This document shows, one piece after another, positions 20,342 through 29,809 of a stretch of DNA of 64,000 nt (position 1 is the stretch's first letter; every line of letters begins with the position of its first letter). The notes below the pieces were generated by a model. That model saw only the letters and a program-made list of their open reading frames with translations, was not told the origin of the DNA and did no database searches. Position numbers and translations under genes: made by a program. The stretch covers positions 1-64,000 of the forward strand of contig JAPHRE010000027.1 in the NCBI GenBank assembly GCA_026195905.1, given 5' to 3'. Origin of the DNA: Pseudopelagicola sp. (GTDB lineage: Bacteria > Pseudomonadota > Alphaproteobacteria > Rhodobacterales > Rhodobacteraceae).

Positions 20342-20919
20342 AGTGCGAATTCCTCGGCGCATTTGCGGCGCAACTTGGCCTCGACCTTCGGCGATAGGGT
20401 CAGCGCCATACGAGGCGATACGTTTTCCTGACCCAGGGCCAGTTTTGTCTTTAGGCGGTCCTCAAGAAAGCCGATGATCCGGCCCTGATCCTCATAGCGA
20501 AACAGATGCGTGACCTTGGTGCCATTGGGGCGCGGTTCAAGGAACTTTGCCTGACTGCCGACATTGGCAAAGGGCGGCCTGTCACCCTTGCAATAGGCCT
20601 CGACAAACTCATCAAACGTTTTGCCAAAGGTCGAATTGGCCTTGCCCTTGAGGAAATCGCGTTGCCGGTAGCGATACCAGCTCCCGAGCCAGCTTATGGG
20701 TTCGCGCATCACCGCCATAGTTTCCATGTTCTCCTCACGGCAGGCCTTCTCGAACATGGGGCGGAAAAACCGATTGTAGCGATAGACCGGCGCATGTTTG
20801 AGCTCGGGGGGATTCGAGATCACCATCGCCGCGCGTGGCGCGAGGGCTTTTTCAATCGCGGTTGTTCCGGTCTTGGGGACGGATAAGAAGACAAGTTTTT
20901 CAGACCAGAAAACAAGCAT
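20323..20919 (-). CDS. Sulfotransferase-family protein
   Basis: A 198-residue protein with the PAPS 5'-phosphosulfate-loop motif FLSVPKTGTTAIEKAL (11-26) and the 3'-phosphate-binding MREPISWLGSWYRYR. These are features of the Sulfotransfer_2/Gal-3-O-type family. It would transfer sulfate from PAPS to an unknown acceptor (sugar, lipid or small molecule). It is shorter than most (around 200-300 residues). It stands alone between cckA and recA, with 3' overlap of 19 bases with cckA. The ATG at 20919 begins MLVFWSEKLVFL, which is the first strand of the fold. Confidence 0.85.
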   Translation of the reverse strand: MLVFWSEKLVFLSVPKTGTTAIEKALAPRAAMVISNPPELKHAPVYRYNRFFRPMFEKACREENMETMAVMREPISWLGSWYRYRQRDFLKGKANSTFGKTFDEFVEAYCKGDRPPFANVGSQAKFLEPRPNGTKVTHLFRYEDQGRIIGFLEDRLKTKLALGQENVSPRMALTLSPKVEAKLRRKCAEEFALYDSIS

Positions 20920-21047
20920 TTGCGCGCCTCACTTCATTTGAATGTCGGTTTTTATTATCCATAAACTACTCTTTAACCGATTTGGGCAAAAGTTGTTTTG
21001 AAGAAATTTCTATTGAAATGTTCTCCTTTTGATCTCATACAGGATGA

Positions 21048-21062
21048 GAACAAGGCGCGAAC
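21048..21062 (+). promoter_or_regulatory. LexA (SOS) box of recA
   Basis: GAAC-AAGGCGC-GAAC is an exact match to the alphaproteobacterial LexA operator GAAC-N7-GAAC (GTTC-N7-GTTC on the other strand). It lies 52 bases upstream of the recA start. A degenerate second site, GTTC-N7-GATC, is at 21020-21034. Confidence 0.92.
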
Positions 21063-21113
21063 AAACGCGATCATTGCCGCCATGAGCGGTGTATGGAATA
21101 AGGAAGCGTAATC

Positions 21114-22196
21114 ATGGCAACGGCAGAACTTTTCGAGATGAGCAGCAAGAAATCCGCAGACAAACAAAAGGCGCTCGATAGCGCCCTGGCCCAGATCGAA
21201 CGTCAGTTCGGCAAGGGCTCGATCATGAAGCTGGGTGCCGATAATCCGGCGCAGGAGATTGAGTCGACATCGACCGGTTCTCTTGGCCTTGATATCGCCC
21301 TTGGTATTGGGGGGCTGCCGAAGGGGCGGATTATCGAAATCTACGGCCCTGAAAGCTCGGGCAAGACGACATTGACCCTGCATGTTATTGCCGAGGAACA
21401 AAAAAAGGGCGGTGTCTGTGCCTTTGTGGACGCTGAGCACGCGCTTGATCCGCAATATGCCAAGAAACTTGGCGTGGATCTTGACGAACTCCTGATCTCG
21501 CAGCCCGACACGGGCGAGCAGGCGCTTGAGATCACCGATACACTGGTGCGTTCGGGGGCGGTTAATATGGTGGTGGTCGACTCGGTCGCCGCCCTGACGC
21601 CGAAATCGGAACTCGAAGGCGATATGGGCGATAGCTCGGTCGGTGTTCAGGCGCGCCTGATGAGTCAGGCCATGCGCAAACTCACCGGGTCGATTTCACG
21701 CTCGAACTGTATGGTGATCTTCATCAACCAGATTCGGATGAAGATCGGCGTCATGTTCGGCAGCCCGGAAACCACGACGGGCGGCAACGCGCTTAAATTC
21801 TACTCGTCCGTGCGCCTTGATATTCGCCGTATTGGCGCAATCAAAGATCGCGATGAAATCGTCGGCAACGCCACGCGCGTCAAGGTCGTCAAGAATAAGG
21901 TCGCGCCGCCCTTCAAACAGGTTGAATTCGACATCATGTATGGTGAAGGCATCTCCAAAACCGGCGAACTTCTTGACCTTGGCGTCAAGGCGGGCGTGGT
22001 CGAGAAATCCGGCTCTTGGTATAGTTACGGCGATGAACGTATTGGCCAGGGCCGCGAGAATGCCAAGGGGTTTCTCAAGGAAAACAAGAAGGTGGCCTAT
22101 GAAATCGAAGACAAGATCCGTGCCGCGCACGGGCTTGATTTCGAGATGCCAAAAGGCGTTGAAGACAATGATACCCTGATGGAAGACGACGCCTGA
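21114..22196 (+). CDS. recA: Recombinase A
   Basis: The homologous recombination and SOS coprotease filament protein, 360 residues. Walker A is GPESSGKTT (78-86); [31 protein letters not shown] (shown here as the Walker B and L1 area) and [15 protein letters not shown] (L2) follow. The C-terminus is acidic (NDTLMEDDA). AAGGAAG sits 8-14 bases before the start. A LexA box upstream makes it SOS regulated. A hairpin with T-rich tail follows at about 22236. Confidence 0.98.
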   Translation: MATAELFEMSSKKSADKQKALDSALAQIERQFGKGSIMKLGADNPAQEIESTSTGSLGLDIALGIGGLPKGRIIEIYGPESSGKTTLTLHVIAEEQKKGGVCAFVDAEHALDPQYAKKLGVDLDELLISQPDTGEQALEITDTLVRSGAVNMVVVDSVAALTPKSELEGDMGDSSVGVQARLMSQAMRKLTGSISRSNCMVIFINQIRMKIGVMFGSPETTTGGNALKFYSSVRLDIRRIGAIKDRDEIVGNATRVKVVKNKVAPPFKQVEFDIMYGEGISKTGELLDLGVKAGVVEKSGSWYSYGDERIGQGRENAKGFLKENKKVAYEIEDKIRAAHGLDFEMPKGVEDNDTLMEDDA

Positions 22197-22235
22197 GGTT
22201 TGGGCGCGCCCGGATCGGACAAGATTGAGACAGGC

Positions 22236-22266
22236 CGCCCGGATATGCTGGGCGATCTTTTCTTTT
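22236..22266 (+). terminator. Probable recA terminator
   Basis: CGCCC (22236-22240) pairs with GGGCG (22250-22254) around a nine-base loop and is followed by ATCTTTTCTTTT. The stem is short, so this is a weak factor-independent terminator at best. It lies 40 bases past the recA stop. Confidence 0.5.
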
Positions 22267-22367
22267 GGCACCCGGCATGAGGGCGGTGCAAGTGCTGTGG
22301 ACAGGGGCGTTTGAGGGGAGTAAACCCCCTTGAAATGCCTTGAAAACACACGCGAGAGACGCCGCAT

Positions 22368-25040
22368 ATGCCCAGCCTGAACGACATCCGGTCGACCTTT
22401 CTGAACTACTTCGCCAAACAAGGGCACGAGATCGTCCCATCAAGCCCGCTCGTGCCGCGCAATGATCCAACGCTGATGTTCGTCAATTCGGGCATGGTGC
22501 AGTTTAAGAATTGCTTTACCGGGGTCGACAAGCGCGATTACCTGCGCGCCACCACGGCGCAAAAATGCGTCCGCGCGGGCGGCAAGCATAACGACCTCGA
22601 CAATGTCGGCTATACCGCGCGCCATCACACGTTTTTTGAGATGCTCGGCAACTTTTCCTTTGGCGATTATTTCAAGGACGAGGCGATCGCCTTTGCCTGG
22701 GAGTTGATCACCAAGGAATTCGGGATTCCGAAAGAAAAGCTCTACACCACGGTCTACCATACCGATGATGAGGCGTTTGAAATTTGGAAAAAGGTCGGTG
22801 TGCCCGAAGAGCGGATCATCCGCATCGCGACCTCGGACAATTTCTGGCAGATGGGCCCGACCGGTCCCTGCGGCCCCTGCACCGAGATTTTCTATGATCA
22901 TGGCGATCATATCTGGGGTGGCCCTCCGGGCAGCCCGGAAGAAGACGGCGACCGGTTTATCGAGATTTGGAACATCGTTTTCATGCAGAACGAACAGTTC
23001 GAAGATGGCTCGATGGTCGATCTCGACATGCAGTCAATTGATACCGGCATGGGGCTTGAGCGGATTGGCGCGCTGTTGCAGGGCAGCCATGACAATTACG
23101 ACACTGACCTGTTCAAATCCCTGATCGAGGCGTCAGCCCATGCCACGACGACCGAGCCGTTTGGCGACAAGAATGTGCATCACCGGGTGATCGCGGATCA
23201 CTTGCGCTCGACCTCGTTTTTGATTGCCGATGGGGTGATGCCGTCGAATGATGGCCGGGGGTATGTGCTGCGCCGGATCATGCGCCGCGCCATGCGTCAT
23301 GCGCATCTATTGGGCGCGAAAGATCCGGTTATGCATCAGCTTGTGCCGTCGCTGGTCAGTCAGATGGGACAGGCCTACCCGGAACTTGGCCGCGCGCAGG
23401 CCTTGATCGAAGAGACGCTGCGGCTTGAAGAAACCCGGTTCAAACAGACGCTGGATCGCGGACTGAAGCTCTTGGATGAAGAGCTTGACGGGCTGGCGGC
23501 GGATGCGCCGCTTCCGGGTGCGGCGGCGTTCAAGCTCTATGATACCTATGGGTTCCCGCTCGACCTGACGCAGGATGCGTTGCGCGAAAAAGGCCGGTCG
23601 GTCGATACCGACGGGTTTGATACGGCAATGGCGGAACAAAAGGCCAAGGCGCGCGCGGCGTGGTCGGGGTCGGGCGATGCCGCCGATAATGCAATCTGGT
23701 TCGACATTGCCGAGGCCAATGGCGCGAGCGAATTCCTTGGCTATGACACCGAAAGCGCCGAGGGGCAGGTCGTCGCAATCGTCGCCGATGGGGCGCTTGT
23801 CGAGGCGTTGGAAGAAGGGGCCGAGGGCTGGCTGGTGATGAACCAGACGCCGTTTTATGGCGAATCCGGGGGCCAGGTCGGCGATACCGGCATCGTGAGC
23901 CGACTTGAAAACCGCGACGAGCTTGCCAAGGTTTCTGACACGCAGAAATTCGCAGAGGGCAAGCTTATCGCGCATAAGGTGACCATGACACGCGGCAAGA
24001 TCGCCAAGGGCGATCCGGTGCTGATGGAGGTCGATCATACCCGCCGCAGCGCCATTCGCGCCAACCACTCTGCGACGCATTTGTTGCATGAGGCGCTGCG
24101 CGAAACGCTTGGCGATCATGTGGCACAGCGTGGCTCGCTCAACGCGGCGGATCGTCTGCGGTTTGACTTTAGCCATGCCAAGGCGCTGTCGGCGGAAGAG
24201 GTGCACAAGGTCGCCACGGATGTGAACGCCTATATCCGCCAGAATAGTGCCGTGGAAACCCGGATCATGACCCCGGATGATGCCCGCGAGATCGGTGCAC
24301 AGGCGCTCTTTGGCGAGAAATACGGCGACGAGGTGCGCGTCGTGTCGATGGGGCGCGCCAATACCGGCAAAGGGTTTGACGGCAATACCTATTCGATCGA
24401 ACTTTGCGGTGGCACCCATGTCAAACAGACTGGCGATATCGGGGTTTTTGTCCTCCTAGGCGATAGTGCGTCCTCGGCAGGTGTGCGTCGAATCGAGGCG
24501 TTGACGGGCGAGGCGGCGTTTGCCTACCTTGAGGATCAGGCCAACCGCATGGCGCAAATCGCAGCGACGCTCAAGACGCAGCCTGCCGATGTGGCGGACC
24601 GTCTCAAGGCGCTTTTGGACGAACGCAAAGCGCTGCAGAATGAAGTTGCGCAATTGCGTCGCGAGTTGGCGATGTCTGGCGGGGCCGGACAGGGCGGCGG
24701 CGTCGAAGCCAAGGATGTCGGCGGGGTCAAATATTTCGCCCAGCTTCTGACAGGGGTTTCGGGCAAGGATCTGCGCCCGCTCATCGACGAGCATAAAACC
24801 CGCCTTGAGAGCGGCGCGGTGCTGCTTATCGCCGATGACGGCGGCAAGGTTGCCGTTGCGGCGGGCGTCACGGATGATCTTACGGATCAGGTTTCAGCGG
24901 TCGATCTTGTCCGCGCTGCGGTTGAAGCGCTTGGCGGCAAGGGCGGCGGCGGTCGTCCCGACATGGCGCAGGGCGGGGCCAAGGATTCGACCAATGCCGA
25001 TGCGGCGATGGCGGCGGCAGAAGCGGTCATCGCGGGCTGA
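22368..25040 (+). CDS. alaS: Alanyl-tRNA synthetase
   Basis: Charges tRNA-Ala and edits misacylated Ser/Gly. The 890-residue protein starts with the class II motif-containing domain ([36 protein letters not shown]), the tRNA-recognition region, and the editing domain with zinc motif H567-x3-H571 ([12 protein letters not shown]) and C680-x3-H684 ([10 protein letters not shown]), then a C-terminal DHHA1-type domain. The start ATG at 22368 is preceded by GCGAGAGAC. The gene stands 170 bases behind recA, a common neighbourhood in Rhodobacterales. Confidence 0.98.
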   Translation: MPSLNDIRSTFLNYFAKQGHEIVPSSPLVPRNDPTLMFVNSGMVQFKNCFTGVDKRDYLRATTAQKCVRAGGKHNDLDNVGYTARHHTFFEMLGNFSFGDYFKDEAIAFAWELITKEFGIPKEKLYTTVYHTDDEAFEIWKKVGVPEERIIRIATSDNFWQMGPTGPCGPCTEIFYDHGDHIWGGPPGSPEEDGDRFIEIWNIVFMQNEQFEDGSMVDLDMQSIDTGMGLERIGALLQGSHDNYDTDLFKSLIEASAHATTTEPFGDKNVHHRVIADHLRSTSFLIADGVMPSNDGRGYVLRRIMRRAMRHAHLLGAKDPVMHQLVPSLVSQMGQAYPELGRAQALIEETLRLEETRFKQTLDRGLKLLDEELDGLAADAPLPGAAAFKLYDTYGFPLDLTQDALREKGRSVDTDGFDTAMAEQKAKARAAWSGSGDAADNAIWFDIAEANGASEFLGYDTESAEGQVVAIVADGALVEALEEGAEGWLVMNQTPFYGESGGQVGDTGIVSRLENRDELAKVSDTQKFAEGKLIAHKVTMTRGKIAKGDPVLMEVDHTRRSAIRANHSATHLLHEALRETLGDHVAQRGSLNAADRLRFDFSHAKALSAEEVHKVATDVNAYIRQNSAVETRIMTPDDAREIGAQALFGEKYGDEVRVVSMGRANTGKGFDGNTYSIELCGGTHVKQTGDIGVFVLLGDSASSAGVRRIEALTGEAAFAYLEDQANRMAQIAATLKTQPADVADRLKALLDERKALQNEVAQLRRELAMSGGAGQGGGVEAKDVGGVKYFAQLLTGVSGKDLRPLIDEHKTRLESGAVLLIADDGGKVAVAAGVTDDLTDQVSAVDLVRAAVEALGGKGGGGRPDMAQGGAKDSTNADAAMAAAEAVIAG

Positions 25041-25062
25041 CCATGTGGTCACTAAGGGCTTG

Positions 25063-25098
25063 GGTTTTCCGGTGTGTGACTTACACTACCGGAAAACC
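25063..25098 (+). promoter_or_regulatory. Leader hairpin before the DUF1330 gene
   Basis: GGTTTTCCGG (25063-25072) pairs perfectly with CCGGAAAACC (25089-25098), with an inner GTGT/ACAC extension. It lies between the alaS stop and the ribosome binding site of the next gene. No T-run follows, so it is not a normal terminator; it may stabilise or attenuate the downstream message. Confidence 0.55.
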
Positions 25099-25119
25099 AA
25101 TTCAACGAAGGAGGCCAAT

Positions 25120-25407
25120 ATGCCTGCACTCTGGATCGCCCATGTGACCGTGACCGACGAAGACGCCTATGGCAAATATGCCAAACTGGCCGGGCCGGCT
25201 ATTGCCAAACACGGTGGTCATTTTATTGCGCGTGGCGGGCGCTATGTCCAACTTGAGGGGCAAGAGCGTGCGCGCAATGTCGTGGCGCGGTTTCCCAGCG
25301 TTGAAGCAGCGGTCGAGTGCTACAACAGCACCGATTACCAACAGGCGCTCAACCATGCGCGCGACGCCTCAGAGCGCGAACTTATGGTTGTCGAAATAGA
25401 GGAATAA
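25120..25407 (+). CDS. DUF1330 family protein
   Basis: A 95-residue ferredoxin-like-fold protein of the DUF1330 (dimeric alpha-beta barrel) family. Typical pieces are MPALWIAHVTVTDEDAYGKY, HGGHFIARGGR, VARFPSVEAAVECYNSTDYQ and a closing MVVEIEE. The ATG has a perfect AAGGAGG at 25108-25114, so it is likely well translated. Members are small cytoplasmic proteins of unknown role, some shown to bind or act on small molecules. A strong terminator follows 23 bases after the stop. Confidence 0.88.
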   Translation: MPALWIAHVTVTDEDAYGKYAKLAGPAIAKHGGHFIARGGRYVQLEGQERARNVVARFPSVEAAVECYNSTDYQQALNHARDASERELMVVEIEE

Positions 25408-25430
25408 TCAAGGCTTTACCCGACAAAGTT

Positions 25431-25466
25431 AAAGCCCCGAACCTTGAGGTTCGGGGCTTTTTGTTT
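25431..25466. terminator. Bidirectional factor-independent terminator
   Basis: A 13-bp perfect stem (AAAGCCCCGAACC and GGTTCGGGGCTTT) with a four-base loop, followed by TTTGTTTT on the plus strand and preceded by A-rich sequence. It lies between the convergent DUF1330 gene and typA and can serve both. Confidence 0.95.
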
Positions 25467-25493
25467 TGGGCATATATGGTGTCGGGCGACGGG

Positions 25494-27314
25494 TTAACCC
25501 GCCGCTTTGGACCGACGCTTGCGCTCATGCGGATCAAGATAGCGCTTGCGCAGGCGGATGCTATTGGGCGTAACCTCAACAAGCTCGTCATCGTTGATGT
25601 AGGCGATAGCCTCTTCAAGGCTCAGCGTAACCGGCGTGGTCAGGCGCACGGCTTCGTCGGTGCCCGAGGCGCGCACGTTGGTAAGTTTCTTGCCCTTGAG
25701 CGGGTTCACTTCAAGGTCGTTCTCACGGCTATGTTCGCCGATGATCATGCCGGTATAGACGTCGGCCTGTGCGCCGATCATCATCTTGCCGCGATCTTCG
25801 AGGTTCCAGAGGGCGAAGGCCACCGAGGTGCCGTTTTCCATCGAAATAAGCACACCTGCACGACGCCCAGCGATTGGTCCCTTATAGGGCGTCCAGCCGT
25901 GAAACACGCGGTTGAGAACGCCGGTGCCGCGCGTATCGGTGAGGAATTCGCCGTGATAACCGATCAGGCCACGCGAGGGCACATGGGCGATGATGCGGGT
26001 CTTACCCGCGCCAGCCGGGCGCATTTCCACAAGCTCGCCCTTGCGTGCGCCGGTGAGTTTTTCAATCACCGCGCCGGAATATTCGTCATCCACGTCGATG
26101 GTGGCTTCTTCGACCGGCTCCATCTTCTGGCCGTTTTCTTCGCGCATGATGACCTGCGGGCGGGAAATCGAAAGTTCAAACCCCTCGCGGCGCATGTTCT
26201 CGATGAGAACGCCCATCTGGAGTTCGCCACGGCCCGAGACTTCAAACGCCTCGCCGCCGGGGGTATCGGCGATCTTGATTGCGACGTTGGATTCGGCCTC
26301 TTTCATAAGGCGGTCGCGGATGACGCGGCTTTGCACCTTTTTGCCATCCCGGCCCGCAAGGGGGCTATCGTTGATGCCGAAGGTGACGGTGATGGTGGGC
26401 GGGTCAATCGGTTGCGCTTCGAGCGGTTCATCGACCGCAAGCGCACAGATCGTATCGGCCACGGTGGCCTTGGACATGCCCGAGATGGAGACGATATCGC
26501 CGGCCTGAGCCTCTTCGATGTCCTGCTGGGCGAGGCCACGGAAGGCTTGAATCTTGGTGACGCGGAATTGCTCGATCTTCTGCCCGACGCGGGAAATCGC
26601 CTGCACGGTTGCGCCAACGCGTAGCGTGCCGCTCTCGACACGCCCGGTCAGGATGCGGCCCACAAAGGCATCGGCGCCAAGAGTTGTGGCGAGCATGCGG
26701 AAATCTTCGCCCTGTTGCGCGATCTGTTTCGGCGCGGGGACGTGGTTCACGATGAGGTTGAACAGCGCGTGCAAATCCTTGCGCGGCCCGTCCAGCTCGG
26801 CATCGGCCCAACCATTGCGGCCCGAGGCATACATATGCGGAAAGTCGAGCTGATCCTCGTTGGCATCGAGCGAGGCGAAGAGGTCAAAACATTCGTCCAG
26901 TGCGCGGTCGGGTTCGGCGTCGGGCTTGTCGACCTTGTTGAGCACGACAATCGGACGCAGCCCGAGGGCGAGCGCCTTGGAGGTCACGAATTTGGTCTGT
27001 GGCATCGGGCCTTCGGCGGCATCCACCAAAAGGACAACCCCGTCCACCATCGACAGAATCCGCTCAACCTCACCGCCGAAATCGGCATGGCCTGGGGTAT
27101 CGACAATGTTGATCCGTGTGCCTTTCCACTCGACCGAGGTCGGCTTGGCGAAAATGGTGATCCCGCGTTCGCGTTCGAGATCGTTGCTGTCCATGGCCCG
27201 TTCGGCCACTTCCTGATTTTCGCGAAACGCGCCGGACTGTTTCAACAGCTCATCAACAAGAGTCGTTTTGCCGTGGTCAACGTGCGCGATGATCGCAATA
27301 TTCCGAAGATCCAT
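25494..27314 (-). CDS. typA: Ribosome-associated GTPase TypA/BipA
   Basis: A translational GTPase related to EF-G and LepA that helps 50S assembly and stress growth. The 606-residue protein starts [19 protein letters not shown] (P-loop 10-19), with [11 protein letters not shown] (G3) and [10 protein letters not shown] (G4). The beta-barrel, EF-G III/V-like domains and the unique C-terminal domain ([20 protein letters not shown]) are all present. The basic tail [11 protein letters not shown] is usual. The ATG is preceded by AAAAGGCATAAC. It is a single-gene unit here. Confidence 0.97.
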   Translation of the reverse strand: MDLRNIAIIAHVDHGKTTLVDELLKQSGAFRENQEVAERAMDSNDLERERGITIFAKPTSVEWKGTRINIVDTPGHADFGGEVERILSMVDGVVLLVDAAEGPMPQTKFVTSKALALGLRPIVVLNKVDKPDAEPDRALDECFDLFASLDANEDQLDFPHMYASGRNGWADAELDGPRKDLHALFNLIVNHVPAPKQIAQQGEDFRMLATTLGADAFVGRILTGRVESGTLRVGATVQAISRVGQKIEQFRVTKIQAFRGLAQQDIEEAQAGDIVSISGMSKATVADTICALAVDEPLEAQPIDPPTITVTFGINDSPLAGRDGKKVQSRVIRDRLMKEAESNVAIKIADTPGGEAFEVSGRGELQMGVLIENMRREGFELSISRPQVIMREENGQKMEPVEEATIDVDDEYSGAVIEKLTGARKGELVEMRPAGAGKTRIIAHVPSRGLIGYHGEFLTDTRGTGVLNRVFHGWTPYKGPIAGRRAGVLISMENGTSVAFALWNLEDRGKMMIGAQADVYTGMIIGEHSRENDLEVNPLKGKKLTNVRASGTDEAVRLTTPVTLSLEEAIAYINDDELVEVTPNSIRLRKRYLDPHERKRRSKAAG

Positions 27315-27445
27315 TAGTTATGCCTTTTCTGTTCGGGCTTCGCCTATAGCGCGGGCGGGCAAAAGGCTAGTCCTTTAATGGCCCGCAGTTTCGGAAAACA
27401 GGGTAATGACCCAAATTCCGCGCAGGATTGGGCCAATGTCGCGCT

Positions 27446-28084
27446 TTAGCGCGCGATATAGCGGTCGCGGCGGTGGTTGGTCAGGATGACAAAGTTCGTC
27501 ACCGCGGCGCTTATGAGCGAATAAAACACAGTTATCGGCGCGAAGAGAGCGATGGCAAGGGCAAAGACGAACACGTCAAACCCAAGCTGCACCTTCCCGG
27601 CCTTGATTCCCTTGGTATCTTGAAGCCAGACGGCGACAATTCCAACCCCGCCAAGCGTTGCGCCGTGGCGAAACAGGATCAAAAGCCCCGCACCAGAGGT
27701 CACACCGCCGAGAATGGCAGCGGCCAGCGGATGCAGGAGGCTAAAGCCCATGACCTGTGGCAAAATGAGGGTCCAGCCGACGAGAACGCCCACGGCCGCA
27801 AAGGTCTTGAGGGTAAAGATAAGCCCCATACGCAGGTAGCCCACGACATAGAACGGCAGGTTGATGATGAAAAACACCGCCCCAAAACTCCAGTCGCCCC
27901 AGTAGGAAACCAGCAGCGACAGGCCCGCGACCTGACCTGTGATGAGGGCGCCCGCCTCAAAAAACTGCACGGCCAACGCCATGAGAAGCGTGCCGACGAC
28001 CAGCCCCTGAAGGTCTTCGAATTTCGAGTGCCGATCGGCGGGGGGTGTTTCAAGTAGGAATGCCATAGCCCCGGTCATACCCAT
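27446..28084 (-). CDS. YitT-family membrane protein
   Basis: A membrane protein of about 212 residues with five or six hydrophobic segments, of the YitT/DUF161 family. Typical are QGLVVGTLLMALAVQFF, TGQVAGLSLLVSYWG, FFIINLPFYVVGYLRMGL, GGVTSGAGLLILFRHGATLGG (shown in parts) and GIVAVWLQDTKGIKAG. The family's usual C-terminal DUF2179 domain is missing, so this is the short form. The open frame continues to a TTG at 28120; ATG 28084 is my choice. Function is unknown; some members have been suggested as transporters. Confidence 0.82.
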   Translation of the reverse strand: MGMTGAMAFLLETPPADRHSKFEDLQGLVVGTLLMALAVQFFEAGALITGQVAGLSLLVSYWGDWSFGAVFFIINLPFYVVGYLRMGLIFTLKTFAAVGVLVGWTLILPQVMGFSLLHPLAAAILGGVTSGAGLLILFRHGATLGGVGIVAVWLQDTKGIKAGKVQLGFDVFVFALAIALFAPITVFYSLISAAVTNFVILTNHRRDRYIAR

Positions 28085-28175
28085 GCGGTGTGATTTGTCC
28101 AGAGCAGCCTGCGGGCGCAATGGCGCATGATGCTAGAATTACTTTAGGACTGCCGTGTATGAATTTGAAGTTAAA

Positions 28176-28757
28176 CTATTTATTATCCAAGAACCAAGCG
28201 TGAACCCGGCGTTGAATATGTGCCCAAAGAGCGGGCGCGCCGCGTTTGACCTTGCGTCCGACGCGGGTTTCAAGCTGCGCCTCGGTCACATCATACTCAA
28301 GCCACGACCCGCCGCCGGTCACAAGATTGCCGTGACAGGGCTGTGCGCGGTCCACGGCGCGGGCAAAGATCGCGTCATCGCTTTCGCCTGCTTCGAACTC
28401 GTCCCAGAGCGCGCGCAGCTCTGCGCCTTGATCCTGGGGTAAAATCGCAAAGAGGCGATTGGCGGCGGCGATTTCCTCGGCCTCTTTCGCGGCGGCATCA
28501 TGCGCGCCGTGAATGGGGGTATCGCCCGCGTCAATTTCGACAAGATCATGCAAAAGCAACATGCGGATGACCCGGTCGATAGCGACGGGGCGGTTGGCAT
28601 GTTCGGCAAGGATCAACGCGTAAAGCGCGATATGCCAGCTATGTTCGGCAGAGTTTTCGCGCCGCGAACGATCCAGCAGGGTCGAGGCGCGCAGCACGGA
28701 TTTCAGGCGGTCTGCCTCGTCGAGAAAGGCAAGCTGGGCGTCGAGACGGTCGCTCAT
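28176..28757 (-). CDS. HD domain hydrolase (YfbR/HDDC2-like)
   Basis: A 193-residue metal-dependent HD phosphohydrolase. The histidines and aspartates of the motif are seen in RRENSAEHSWHIALYALIL and MLLLHDLVEIDAGDTPIHGA. This arrangement is that of YfbR and HDDC2, which are 5'-deoxynucleotidases, and the substrate is inferred from that. Its start overlaps the stop of the 76-residue protein upstream (ATGA), so they are translated together. Confidence 0.85.
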   Translation of the reverse strand: MSDRLDAQLAFLDEADRLKSVLRASTLLDRSRRENSAEHSWHIALYALILAEHANRPVAIDRVIRMLLLHDLVEIDAGDTPIHGAHDAAAKEAEEIAAANRLFAILPQDQGAELRALWDEFEAGESDDAIFARAVDRAQPCHGNLVTGGGSWLEYDVTEAQLETRVGRKVKRGAPALWAHIQRRVHAWFLDNK

Positions 28758-28984
28758 CTCTTGAGCTCAAAACCTTTGGCCTTGAGCTTTTGAGCAAGCT
28801 GCACACGGGCGCGTTCATCGGCGGTATAGACGCGCACGGCGGTCATAAACGCCTCGTGCAGGGTCGAGGAGGTGGCCTCAAGTGTCTTGGCAATATCCTG
28901 CACGATTTCATGGTCATCCGTCGCCTTCTGCGCCTCGATCACGTCGAGCGCGAGGCGATTGGCGATATCGTCGTAATAGGCCAT
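28754..28984 (-). CDS. Small helical protein of unknown function
   Basis: A 76-residue soluble protein, predicted all-helical from its composition (MAYYDDIANRLALDVIEAQ, later ATSSTLHEAFMTAVR), ending in a basic tail KLKAKGFELKR. I do not recognise a domain. It lies nine bases downstream of the alpha/beta hydrolase and overlaps the HD gene by four bases, making a three-gene unit. Confidence 0.7.
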   Translation of the reverse strand: MAYYDDIANRLALDVIEAQKATDDHEIVQDIAKTLEATSSTLHEAFMTAVRVYTADERARVQLAQKLKAKGFELKR

Positions 28985-28993
28985 AGCGCGATC

Positions 28994-29650
28994 TTACCGC
29001 GATGTTTCGGTCAGGCGGCGTTTGACGTAATCCGTCACGTTGCCAACCATCGTATCCATATATTCCTCGGTTTCAAAGAAATGGCCGGCGCCTTCGATCT
29101 GTTCATGGGTGATCGTGATGCCTTTTTGCTCGTGTAGCTTGCCCACGAGGGTCTCGGTATCTGCGGGTGGCGCGACGCGGTCGGCGGTGCCGTTGATGAT
29201 AAGACCGGAAGACGGGCAGGGCGCGAGGAACGAGAAATCATACATATTCGCGGGCGGTGCGACCGAGATAAACCCCGTGATTTCGGGGCGACGCATCAAA
29301 AGCTGCATGCCGATCCATGCCCCGAACGAGAACCCGGCAACCCAACAATGTTTGGAATTGGTGTTCATCGACTGAAGGTAATCAAGCGCCGAGGCGGCAT
29401 CCGAAAGCTCGCCCACGCCCTGATCATATTCGCCCTGACTGCGGCCGACACCGCGGAAGTTAAACCGCAAAACGGTAAAGCCCATGTTGAAAAAGGCGTA
29501 ATGCAGGTTATAGACAACCTTGTTGTTCATGGTTCCGCCAAATTGCGGATGCGGATGGAGCACGATGGCAATCGGTGCGTCCTTTTCCTTTTGCGGATGG
29601 TAGCGGCCTTCGAGCCGTCCTTCGGGTCCGGGAAAAATCACCTCTGGCAT
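28994..29650 (-). CDS. Alpha/beta hydrolase (COG2945 type)
   Basis: A 218-residue alpha/beta hydrolase. The nucleophile elbow is GFSFG (in CWVAGFSFGAWIGMQ), preceded by LRFNFRGVGRSQGEYD and the oxyanion region HPHPQFGGTMNNKVVY. An acid and a histidine (GAGHFF) complete the triad. This matches the COG2945 family of short hydrolases seen in most proteobacteria; the substrate is unknown. It is divergent from iscR with 159 bases between starts and may share part of the regulated intergenic region. Confidence 0.87.
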   Translation of the reverse strand: MPEVIFPGPEGRLEGRYHPQKEKDAPIAIVLHPHPQFGGTMNNKVVYNLHYAFFNMGFTVLRFNFRGVGRSQGEYDQGVGELSDAASALDYLQSMNTNSKHCWVAGFSFGAWIGMQLLMRRPEITGFISVAPPANMYDFSFLAPCPSSGLIINGTADRVAPPADTETLVGKLHEQKGITITHEQIEGAGHFFETEEYMDTMVGNVTDYVKRRLTETSR

Positions 29651-29689
29651 GGGCGTCCATGTCTCCTGCGCATTGCTCCGAGTCTATTC

Positions 29690-29718
29690 TTGACGAATAT
29701 GCTCGGACACTTTAGAAC
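29690..29718 (+). promoter_or_regulatory. Predicted iscR-suf promoter
   Basis: TTGACG (29690-29695) and TAGAAC (29713-29718) are separated by 17 bases, a good sigma-70 match. The -10 box lies inside the Irr-type palindrome, so Irr binding would block the polymerase. Confidence 0.55.
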
Positions 29719-29726
29719 AATTCTAA
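29711..29726 (+). promoter_or_regulatory. Irr box (ICE-type) in the iscR-suf promoter
   Basis: TTTAGAACAATTCTAA contains the inverted repeat TTAGAA-N3-TTCTAA, the known iron-control-element shape bound by Irr in alphaproteobacteria. It is 84 bases upstream of iscR. Irr would act as repressor under iron limitation, or the reverse, as reported for other Irr targets; the direction is inferred from its overlap with the -10 box. Confidence 0.75.
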
Positions 29727-29729
29727 CTT

Positions 29730-29748
29730 AGCCGATATCAAGTCGGCT
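29730..29748 (+). promoter_or_regulatory. Inverted repeat between promoter and iscR start
   Basis: AGCCGA and TCGGCT are arms of an inverted repeat around TATCAAG. It lies just downstream of the predicted start of transcription. It is a candidate operator, possibly for IscR autoregulation, or a leader hairpin. Confidence 0.35.
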
Positions 29749-29809
29749 GCGGTGCAAGCGATGTATGCCTTGCGACGCGCAACGTCAATCTATTCGCGGG
29801 GAGAGCCGC

